From Euglena gracilis (taxonomy: Eukaryota; Euglenozoa; Euglenophyceae; Euglenales; Euglenaceae), in NCBI GenBank assembly GCA_900893395.1, contig CAAHFI011083885.1, positions 1 to 21,863 on the forward strand: a DNA stretch of 21,863 nucleotides, written 5' to 3'. Shown here in pieces: positions 1-8,315 of the stretch. The notes beneath the pieces are model-generated. The model was not told the origin of the DNA. It saw only the letters and a list, made by a program, of their open reading frames with translations, and searched no databases. The first letter of the stretch is position 1. Each line of letters opens with the position of its first letter. The position numbers and the translations under genes were made by a program.

Positions 1-175
1 GATCGCCGACTCTAGCGGGGCAGAGCGCTCGTTTTTGGGGGGATTTGGGGGAAAAATGACGTTTGGGGTCGTCCGTGCTAATTTGCGCCTCCGGGCGGTA
101 ACTGCTGCGTTTTACGCACGCGGCCGCGGGCAAAAATGCGCCTTCCGCCGCCGCCCTTCGCAACAGTTTAGGTAA
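1..175 (+). repeat. Eroded first monomer (175 bp) with G runs
   Basis: This is the most divergent unit. It starts with GATCGCCGAC and keeps the AGCGCTC segment and the second half (GCGCCTCCGGGCGGTAACTG, the TGCGTTTTACGCA inverted repeat and the CAACAGTTTAGG end). The middle is replaced: the GCCGACGCAGCC segment and the TTTCGGCCGAAA palindrome are absent, and G-rich sequence lies in their place. G runs occur at 17-20, 37-42, 47-51 and 65-68. The unit is cut by the window start, so it may begin upstream. The loss is unlike the deletions elsewhere and may reflect array-edge erosion or poor base calls at a sequence end. Confidence 0.8.
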
Positions 176-362
176 GATCGCCGACCTCTAGAAGTTTTTG
201 AGGGCACGCAGCCGATTCGCCGAAAATGGCCGAAAAACCGTTTTGGGCGTCCGTTACCACGTGCTATTTTTGCGCCTCCGGCGTAACTGCTGCGTTTTAC
301 GCACGCCCGCCGCGGGCAAAAATGCGCCTGTCCACCGCCGCCCTTCGCAACAGTTAGGTAAA
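176..362 (+). repeat. Eroded second monomer (187 bp)
   Basis: This unit opens with GATCGCCGACCTCTAG and then reads AAGTTTTTGAGGGCACGCAG, so the CCGGGGCAGAGCGCTCG segment found in nearly every other unit is missing. The palindrome region is altered to GATTCGCCGAAAATGGCC. The second half is close to subfamily A, including CACGTGCTATTTT and CAGTTAGG. With unit 1 it makes a visible gradient of divergence towards the window start. Confidence 0.8.
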
Positions 363-1398
363 GGATCGCCGACCTCTAGCCGGGGCAGAGCGCTCGTTTT
401 TGGAGGCCGCGCAGCCGATTTCGGCCGAAAATGGCCGAAAAATGCCGTTTTTGGGGGCGTCCGTTACTTACGTGCTATTTTGCGCCTCCCGGGCGGTAAC
501 TGCTGCGTTTTACGCACGCCCGCCGGGGCAAAATGCGCCTGTCCCCGCCGCCCTTCGCAACAGTTAGGTAAAGGATCGCCGACCTCTAGCCGGGGCAGAG
601 CGCTCGTTTTTGGGGCCGACGCAGCCGATTTCGGCCGAAAATGGCCGAAAAAATGCGTTTTTGGGGCGTCCGTTACCACGTGCTATTTTGCGCCTCCCGG
701 GCGGTAACTGCTGCGTGTTTACGCACGCCCGCCGCGGCAAAATTGCGCCTGTCCCCCGCCGCCCTTCGCAACAGTTAGGTAAAGGATCGCCGACCTCTAG
801 CCGGGCAGAGCGCTCGTTTTTGGAGGCGACGCAGCCGATTTCGGCCGAAAATGGCGAAAAATGCCGTTTTTGGGGCGTCCGTTACAACGTGCTATTTTGC
901 GCCTCCCGGGCGGTAACTGCTGCGTTTTACGCACGCCCGCCGCGGCAAAATTGCGCCGTCCGCCGCCCTTCGCAACAGTTAGGTAAAGGATCGCCGACCT
1001 CTAGCCGGGGCAGAGCGCTCGTTTTTGGAGCGACGCAGCCGATTTCGGCCGAAAATGGCCGAAAATGCCGTTTTTGGGGCGTCCGTTACCTACGTGCTAT
1101 TTTGCGCCTCCCGGGCGGTAACTGCTGCGTTTTACGCACGCCCGCCGCGGGCAAAATGCGCTATTCCCCGCCGCCCTTCGCAACAGTTAGGTAAAGGATC
1201 GCCGACCTCAGCCGGGCAGAGCGCTCGTTTTTGGAGGCGACGCAGCCGATTCGGCCGAAAAGGCGGAAAAATGCGTTTTTGGGGCGTCCGTTACCAACGT
1301 GCTATTTTGCGCCTCCCGGGCGGTAACTGCTGCGTTTTACGCACGCCCGCCGCGGGCAAAATTGCGCCTGTCCCCGCCGCCTTCGCAAAGTTAGGTAA

Positions 1399-1541
1399 GG
1401 ATCGCCGACCTCTAGCCGGGGCAGAGCGCTCGTTTTGGAGGCCGACGCAGCCGATTTCGGCCGAAAATGGCGAAAAAATGCCGGTTTTGCTGGCGTCCTG
1501 TTACCACGACGGGCTATTGTGCGCGTTGCGCCCGCAGAAAA
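1399..1541 (+). repeat. Short monomer with about 70 bp internal deletion
   Basis: The unit is only about 143 bp. Its first half is normal subfamily A up to about 1480. It then diverges (GCCGGTTTTGCTGGCGTCCTG, around 1481-1501) and passes through CTATTGTGCGCGTTGCGCCC to GCAGAAAAGGCGACCTC, which is the start of the next unit without its usual GGATCGC. The segment with CCCGGGCGGTAACTG, the TGCGTTTTACGCA inverted repeat and the CAACAGTTAGG end is gone. The substitutions around the breakpoint make this different from a clean slippage event. It could be a real recombination scar or an assembly or read artefact. Confidence 0.8.
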
Positions 1542-2353
1542 GGCGACCTCTAGCCGGCAGAGCGCTCGTTTTTGGAGGGCCGACGCAGCGATTTCGGCCG
1601 AAAATGGCGAAAAGCCGTTTTGGGGCGTCCGTTACCACGTGCTATTTTGCGCCTCCCGGCGGTAACTGCTGCGTTTTACGCACGCCCGCCGCGGGCAAAA
1701 ATGCGCCTGTCCACCCGCCGCCCTTCGCAACAGTTAGGTAAAGGATCGCCGACCTCTAGCCGGGGCAGAGCGCTCGTTTTTGGAGGCCGACGCAGCCGAT
1801 TTCGGCCGAAAATGGCGAAAAATGCCGTTTTTGGGGCGTCCGTACCACGTGCTATTTTGCGCCTCCCGGGCGGTAACTGCTGCGTTTTACGCACGCCCGC
1901 CGCGGCAAAATGCGCCTGTCCACCCGCCGCCCTTCGCAACAGTTAGGTAAAGGATCGCCGACCTCTAGCCGGGCAGAGCGCTCGTTTTGGAGGGCCGACG
2001 CAGCCGATTTCGGCCGAAAATGCGAAAATGCCGTTTTTGGGCGTCCGTACCAACGTGCTATTTTGCGCCTCCCGGGCGTAACTGCTGCGTTTTACGCACG
2101 CCCGCCGCGGCAAAATGCGCCTGTCCACCCGCCGCCCTTCGCAAGTTAGGTAAAGGATCGCCGACCTCTAGCCGGGGCAGAGCGCTCGTTTTTGGAGCCG
2201 ACGCAGCCGATTCGGCCGAAAATGGCGAAAAAATGCCGTTTTTTGGGGCGTCCGTCACCAACGTGCTTTTTGCGCTCCCGGCGGTAACTGCTGCGTTTAC
2301 GCACGCCCGCGCGCAAAATGCGCCTGTCCACCCGCCGCAAACAGTTAGGTAAA

Positions 2354-2377
2354 GGATCGCCGACCTCTAGCTGTAAA
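2354..2377 (+). repeat. 24 bp partial monomer at the subfamily A/B junction
   Basis: The unit starting at 2354 runs only through GGATCGCCGACCTCTAGC and then reads TGTAAAGGATCGCC, starting over as a new unit at 2378. The first 17-18 bases of the monomer are therefore duplicated in tandem. Just upstream, the end of the previous unit is shortened (CCGCCGCAAACAGTTAGG, lacking CCTTCG). Units to the left carry subfamily A bases; the unit starting at 2378 carries the full subfamily B set (GAAAACGGCC, AATGACG, CAACAATTAGG). The stub thus sits exactly on the change of subfamily. Confidence 0.9.
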
Positions 2378-3278
2378 GGATCGCCGACCTCTAGCCGGGG
2401 CAGAGCGCTCGTTTTTGGAGCGCCGACGCAGCCGATTTCGGCCGAAAACGGCCGAAAAATGACGTTTTTGGGGTCCGTTACCAACGTGCGTGCTATTTTG
2501 GCCTCCCGGGCGGTAACTGCTGCGTTTTCGCACGCCCGCCGGCAAAATTGCGCCTGTCCGCCGCCGCCCTTCGCAACAATTAGGTAAAGGATCGCCGACC
2601 TCTAGCCGGGGCAGAGCGCTCGTTTTTGGAGCGCCGACGCAGCCGATTTCGGCCGAAAACGGCCGAAAAATGACGTTTTTTGGGCGTCCGTTACCACGTG
2701 CTATTTTGCGCCTCCCGGGCGGTAACTGCTGCGTTTTACGCACGCCCGCGCGGCAAAATTGCGCCTGTCCGCCGCCGCCCTTCGCAACAATTAGGTAAAG
2801 GATCGCCGACCTCTAGCCGGGGCAGAGCGCTCGTTTTTGGAGCGCCGACGCAGCCGATTTCGGCCGAAAACGGCGAAAAAATTTTTTTGGGCGGCCGTTA
2901 CCAACGTGCTATTTTGCGCCTCCCGGGCGGTAACTGCTGCGTTTTACGCACGCCGGCGCCGGAAAATTGCGCCTGTCCGCCCGCCGCCCTTCGCAACAAT
3001 TAGGTAAAGGATCGCCGACCTCTAGCCGGGGCAGAGCGCTCGTTTTTGGAGCGCCGACGCAGCCGATTTCGGCCGAAAACGGCCGAAAAATGACGTTTTT
3101 GGGGCGCCGTTACCAACGTGCTATTTTGCGCCTCCCGGGCGGTAACTGCTGCGTTTTACGCACGCCCGCGCGGGCAAAATTGCGCCTGTCCGCCGCCGCC
3201 CTTCGCAACAATTAGGTAAAGGATCGCCGACCTCTAGCCGGGGCAGAGCGCTCGTTTTTGGAGCGCCGACGCAGCCGA

Positions 3279-3301
3279 TTTCGGCCGAAAACGGCCGAAA
3301 A
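3279..3301. repeat. 12 bp palindrome overlapping a tandem 10-mer, example copy
   Basis: TTTCGGCCGAAA (3279-3290) is its own reverse complement. CGGCCGAAAA occurs twice in direct tandem (3282-3291 and 3292-3301). Because CGGCCG is itself palindromic, the two copies can also pair as a 6 bp stem with an AAAA loop. The arrangement is present in almost every unit. It is also a site of repeated loss: one 10-mer is missing near 20341-20361, and the palindrome's left part is missing near 16586 and 20747. A binding site for a dimeric protein is possible but unproven. Confidence 0.75.
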
Positions 3302-3313
3302 ATGACGTTTTTT
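3279..3313. other. Helically phased A/T tracts (predicted bend), example copy
   Basis: In this representative copy the tracts are TTT 3279-3281, AAAA 3288-3291, AAAAA 3298-3302 and TTTTTT 3308-3313. Their centres are about 9.5-10.5 bp apart, close to one turn of B-DNA. A- and T-tracts spaced at the helical period are known to add up to intrinsic curvature. The same arrangement recurs in nearly every core unit, so the array should carry a bend about every 212 bp. The curvature itself is a prediction and was not measured. Confidence 0.7.
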
Positions 3314-3363
3314 GGGGCGTCCGTTACCAACGTGCTATTTTGCGCCTCCCGGGCGGTAACTGC

Positions 3364-3376
3364 TGCGTTTTACGCA
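3364..3376. repeat. Short inverted repeat TGCGT-TTT-ACGCA, example copy
   Basis: A 5 bp stem (TGCGT/ACGCA) with a three-T loop is conserved in nearly every unit, including the diverged left block. It lies directly before the hypervariable C/G block. It is too short to call a terminator or structured RNA. Confidence 0.6.
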
Positions 3377-3389
3377 CGCGCGGCGCCGC
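3377..3389. repeat. Hypervariable C/G-only block, example copy
   Basis: Between ACGCA and AAAATTG each unit has a stretch made only of C and G whose length (roughly 8-14 bases) and order change from unit to unit. Examples elsewhere are CCCGCCGGGC, CCGCGCCGGC, CCGCCGCGGC and CCCGCCGC. Flanking sequence on both sides is almost invariant. This may be a slippage-prone CCG-type microsatellite inside the monomer, or a place where base calling fails repeatedly. Confidence 0.75.
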
Positions 3390-5750
3390 AAAATTGCGCC
3401 TGTCCGCCGCCGCCCTTCGCAACAATTAGGTAAAGGATCGCCGACCTCTAGCCGGGGCAGAGCGCTCGTTTTTGGAGCGCCGACGCAGCCGATTTCGGCC
3501 GAAAACGGCCGAAAAATGACGTTTTTTGGGGCGTCCGTTACCAACGTGCTATTTTGCGCCTCCCGGGCGGTAACTGCTGCGTTTTACGCACGCCGCGCCG
3601 GGCAAAATTGCGCCTGTCCGCCCGCCGCCCTTCGCAACAATTAGGTAAAGGATCGCCGACCTCTAGCCGGGGCAGAGCGCTCGTTTTTGGAGCGCCGACG
3701 CAGCCGATTTCGGCCGAAAACGGCCGAAAAATGTTTTTTGGGGCGCCGTTACCAACGTGCTATTTTGCGCCTCCCGGGCGGTAACTGCTGCGTTTTACGC
3801 ACGCCCGCCGGGCAAAATTGCGCCTGTCCGCCCGCCGCCCTTCGCAACAATTAGGTAAAGGATCGCCGACCTCTAGCCGGGGCAGAGCGCTCGTTTTTGG
3901 AGCGCCGACGCAGCCGATTTCGGCCGAAAACGGCCGAAAAATGACGTTTTTTGGGGCGTCCGTTACCAACGTGCTATTTTGCGCCTCCCGGGCGGTAACT
4001 GCTGCGTTTTACGCACGCCGCCGCCGGGCAAAATTGCGCCTGTCCGCCGCCGCCCTTCGCAACAATTAGGTAAAGGATCGCCGACCTCTAGCCGGGGCAG
4101 AGCGCTCGTTTTTGGAGCGCCGACGCAGCCGATTTCGGCCGAAAACGGCCGAAAAATGACGTTTTTGGGGCGTCCGTTACCAACGTGCTATTTTGCGCCT
4201 CCCGGGCGGTAACTGCTGCGTTTTACGCACGCCCGCCGCAAAATTGCGCCTGTCCGCCGCCGCCCTTCGCAACAATTAGGTAAAGGATCGCCGACCTCTA
4301 GCCGGGGCAGAGCGCTCGTTTTTGGAGCGCCGACGCAGCCGATTTCGGCCGAAAACGGCCGAAAAATGACGTTTTTTGGGGCGTCCGTTACCAACGTGCT
4401 ATTTTGCGCCTCCCGGGCGGTAACTGCTGCGTTTTACGCACGCCGCGGGGCAAAATTGCGCCTGTCCGCCGCCGCCCTTCGCAACAATTGGTAAAGGATC
4501 GCCGACCTCTAGCCGGGGCAGAGCGCTCGTTTTTGGAGCGCCGACGCAGCCGATTTCGGCCGAAAACGGCCGAAAAATGACGTTTTTTGGGGCGTCCGTT
4601 ACCAACGTGCTATTTTGCGCCTCCCGGGCGGTAACTGCTGCGTTTTACGCACGCCCGCCGGGCAAAATTGCGCCTGTCCGCCCGCGCCCTTCGCAACAAT
4701 TAGGTAAAGGATCGCCGACCTCTAGCCGGGGCAGAGCGCTCGTTTTTGGAGCGCCGACGCAGCCGATTTCGGCCGAAAACGGCCGAAAAATGACGTTTTT
4801 GGGGCGTCCGTTACCAACGTGCTATTTTGCGCCTCCCGGGCGGTAACTGCTGCGTTTTACGCACGCCCGCCGGCAAAATTGCGCCTGTCCGCCCGCCGCC
4901 CTTCGCAACAAGGTAAAGGATCGCCGACCTCTAGCCGGGGCAGAGCGCTCGTTTTTGGAGGCCGACGCAGCCGATTTCGGCCGAAAACGGCCGAAAAATG
5001 ACGTTTTTGGGGCGTCCGTTACCAACGTGCTATTTTGCGCCTCCCGGGCGGTAACTGCTGCGTTTTACGCACGCCCGCCGCAAAATTGCGCCTGTCGCCG
5101 CCGCCGCCCTTCGCAACAATTAGGTAAAGGATCGCCGACCTCTAGCCGGGGCAGAGCGCTCGTTTTTGGAGCGCCGGCAGCCGATTTCGGCCGAAAACGG
5201 CCGAAAAATGACGTTTTTTGGGGGCGTCCGTTACCAACGTGCTATTTTGCGCCTCCCGGGCGGTAACTGCTGCGTTTTACGCACGCCGCCGCGGCAAAAT
5301 TGCGCCTGTCCGCCGCGCGCCCTTCGCAACAATTAGGTAAAGGATCGCCGACCTCTAGCCGGGGCAGAGCGCTCGTTTTTGGAGCGCCGGCGCAGCCGAT
5401 TTCGGCCGAAAACGGCCGAAAAATGACGTTTTTGGCGTCCGTTACCAACGTGCTATTTTGCGCCTCCCGGGCGGTAACTGCTGCGTTTTACGCACGCCCG
5501 CCGGGCAAAATTGCCTGTCCGCCGCCGCCCTTCGCAACAATTAGGTAAAGGATCGCCGACCTCTAGCCGGGGCAGAGCGCTCGTTTTTGGAGCGCCGACG
5601 CAGCCGATTTCGGCCGAAAACGGCCGAAAAATGACGTTTTTTGGGGCGTCCGTTACCAACGTGCTATTTTGCGCCTCCCGGGCGGTAACTGCTGCGTTTT
5701 ACGCACGCCGCGCCGGCAAAATTGCGCCTGTCCGCCGCCGCCCTTCGCAA

Positions 5751-5768
5751 CAATTAAAGTCGATAAGG
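5751..5768 (+). repeat. Aberrant unit junction
   Basis: The normal unit end CAATTAGGTAAAGG is replaced by CAATTAAAGTCGATAAGG, making this unit 217 bp. The GTCGAT segment occurs at no other unit junction that I saw. It looks like a private small rearrangement. Confidence 0.7.
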
Positions 5769-8091
5769 ATCGCCGACCTCTAGCCGGGGCAGAGCGCTCG
5801 TTTTTGGAGCGCCGACGCAGCCGATTTCGGCCGAAAACGGCCGAAAAATGACGTTTTTGGGGCGTCCGTTACCACGTGCTATTTTGCGCCTCCCGGGCGG
5901 TAACTGCTGCGTTTTACGCACGCCCGCCGGGAAAATTGCGCCTGTCCGCCGCCGCCCTTCGCAACAATTAGGTAAAGGATCGCCGACCTCTAGCCGGGGC
6001 AGAGCGCTCGTTTTTGGAGCGCCGACGCAGCCGATTTCGGCCGAAAACGGCCGAAAAATGACGTTTTTGGGGCGTCCGTTACCAGTGCTATTTTGCGCCT
6101 CCCGGGCGGTAACTGCTGCGTTTTACGCACGCCCGCGCGCGGCAAAATTGCGCCTGTCCGCCCCGCCCTTCGCAACAATTAGGTAAAGGATCGCCGACCT
6201 CTAGCCGGGGCAGAGCGCTCGTTTTTGGAGCGCCGACGCAGCCGATTTCGGCCGAAAACGGCCGAAAAATGACGTTTTTTGGGGCGTCCGTTACCAACGT
6301 GCTATTTTGCGCCTCCCGGGCGGTAACTGCGTTTTACGCACGCCCGCCGGGCAAAATTGCGCCTGTCCGCCGCCGCCCTTCGCAACAATTAGGTAAAGGA
6401 TCGCCGACCTCTAGCCGGGGCAGAGCGCTCGTTTTTGGAGCGCCGGCGCAGCCGATTTCGGCCGAAAACGGCCGAAAAATGACGTTTTTGGGGCGTCCGT
6501 TACCAACGTGCTATTTTGCGCCTCCCGGGCGGTAACTGCTGCGTTTTACGCACGCGCGCCGGCAAAATTGCGCCTGTCCGCCGCCGCCCTTCGCAACAAT
6601 TAGGTAAAGGATCGCCGACCTCTAGCCGGGGCAGAGCGCTCGTTTTTGGAGCGCCGACGCAGCCGATTTCGGCCGAAAACGGCCGAAAAATGACGTTTTT
6701 GGGGCGTCCGTTACCAACGTGCTATTTTGCGCCTCCCGGGCGGTAACTGCTGCGTTTTCGACGCACGCCCGCCGCGGGCAAAATTGCGCCTGTCCGCCGC
6801 CGCCCTTCGCAACAATTAGGTAAAGGATCGCCGACCTCTAGCCGGGGCAGAGCGCTCGTTTTTGGAGCGCCGACGCAGCCGATTTCGGCCGAAAACGGCC
6901 GAAAAATGACGTTTTTTGGGGCGTCCGTTACCAACGTGCTATTTTGCGCCTCCCGGGCGGTAACTGCTGCGTTTTACGCACGCCCGCCGCGGGCAAAATT
7001 GCGCCTGTCCGCCCCGCCCTTCGCAACAATTAGGTAAAGGATCGCCGACCTCTAGCCGGGGCAGAGCGCTCGTTTTTGGAGCGCCGACGCAGCCGATTTC
7101 GGCCGAAAACGGCCGAAAAATGACGTTTTTTGGGGCGCCGTTACCAACGTGCTATTTTGCGCCTCCCGGGCGGTAACTGCTGCGTTTTACGCACGCCGGC
7201 GGGCAAAATTGCGCCTGTCCGCCGCCGCCCTTCGCAACAATTAGGTAAAGGATCGCCGACCTCTAGCCGGGGCAGAGCGCTCGTTTTTGGAGCGCCGACG
7301 CAGCCGATTTCGGCCGAAAACGGCCGAAAAATGACGTTTTTTGGGGCGTCCGTTACCAACGTGCTATTTTGCGCCTCCCGGGCGGTAACTGCTGCGTTTT
7401 ACGCACGCCGGCGCCGCAAAATTGCGCCTGTCCGCCGCCGCCCTTCGCAACAATTAGGTAAAGGATCGCCGACCTCTAGCCGGGGCAGAGCGCTCGTTTT
7501 TGGAGCGCCGGCAGCCGATTTCGGCCGAAAACGGCCGAAAAATGACGTTTTTGGGGCGTCCGTTACCAACGTGCTATTTTGCGCCTCCCGGGCGGTAACT
7601 GCTGCGTTTTACGCACGCCGCCGGCAAAATTGCGCCTGTCCGCCGCCGCCCTTCGCAACAATTAGGTAAAGGATCGCCGACCTCTAGCCGGGGCAGAGCG
7701 CTCGTTTTTGGAGCGCCGACGCAGCCGATTTCGGCCGAAAACGGCCGAAAAATGACGTTTTTTGGGCGTCCGTTACCAACGTGCTATTTTGCGCCTCCCG
7801 GGCGGTAACTGCTGCGTTTTACGCACGCCGCCGCAAAATTGCGCCTGTCCGCCCGCCGCCCTTCGCAACAATTAGGTAAAGGATCGCCGACCTCTAGCCG
7901 GGGCAGAGCGCTCGTTTTTGGAGCGCCGACGCAGCCGATTTCGGCCGAAAACGGCCGAAAAATGACGTTTTTGGGGCGTCCGTTACCAACGTGCTATTTT
8001 GCGCCTCCCGGGCGGTAACTGCTGCGTTTTACGCACGCCCGCCGGGCAAAATTGCGCCTGTCCGCCCCGCCCTTCGCAACAATTAGGTAAA

Positions 8092-8315
8092 GGATCGCCG
8101 ACCTCTAGCGGGGCACGCTCGCCTGGGCAGAGCGCTCGTTTTTGGAGCGCCGACGCAGCCGATTTCGGCCGAAAACGGCCGAAAAATGACGTTTTTTGGG
8201 GCGCCGTTACCAAGTGCTATTTTGCGCCTCCCGGGCGGTAACTGCTGCGTTTTACGCACGCCCGCCGGCAAAATTGCGCCTGTCCGCCCGCCGCCCTTCG
8301 CAACAATTAGGTAAA
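8092..8315 (+). repeat. Long monomer (224 bp) with local duplication
   Basis: After CCGACCTCTAGC this unit reads GGGGCACGCTCGCCTGGGCA and then GAGCGCTCG, about 13 bases more than usual. The extra sequence resembles an imperfect tandem copy of GGGGCAGAGCGCTCG lacking GAG. It is the longest unit in the window. Confidence 0.8.

Larger units (their letters stand above)
1..2377 (+). repeat. Left block: diverged subfamily A monomers
   Basis: Twelve units plus a stub, averaging about 196 bp. Compared with the core they mostly share several differences: GAAAATGGC instead of GAAAACGGC after the palindrome, AATGCCG instead of AATGACG before the central T run, GGAGGCCGACGC or similar instead of GGAGCGCCGACGC, CAGTTAGG instead of CAATTAGG at the unit end, and often AAAATGCGCC instead of AAAATTGCGCC. 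Several units have CCACCCGCC or CCCCGCC in the second GC-rich block. Because these differences are shared by successive units, they look like a real subfamily. On top of them lie many private one-base deletions, which could be decay or sequencing error. Unit 1 is an exception in having AATGACG. Confidence 0.88.
3221..3434 (+). repeat. Representative subfamily B monomer (reference anatomy)
   Basis: This 214 bp copy is close to consensus and serves as a map for the others. In order it holds the conserved start GGATCGCCGACCTCTAGCC, the AGCGCTCGTTTTTGG segment, GCGCCGACGCAGCC, the palindrome and 10-mer repeat (3279-3301), the central T run (3308-3313), GGGGCGTCCGTTACCAACGTG, CTATTTTGCGCC, CCCGGGCGGTAACTG, the short inverted repeat (3364-3376), a variable C/G block (3377-3389), AAAATTGCGCCTGTCC, the second GC block, CTTCGCAACAATTAGG and TAAA. 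No frame stays open across it: plus-strand stops occur in CGGTAAC, ATTAGG and GGTAAA, and a minus-strand stop lies in the complement of CTATTTTGC. Confidence 0.95.

Noticed and set aside
3280-3296. CENP-B box-like sequence around TTCGGCCGAAAACGG
   Set aside because: It resembles the start of the box (TTCG, then A at the right distance), but the CGGG part is offset and incomplete on this strand, and I found no match on the other strand.
3364-3376. The TGCGT-TTT-ACGCA inverted repeat as a transcription terminator
   Set aside because: The stem is only 5 bp, no T run follows it, and no gene is present to terminate.
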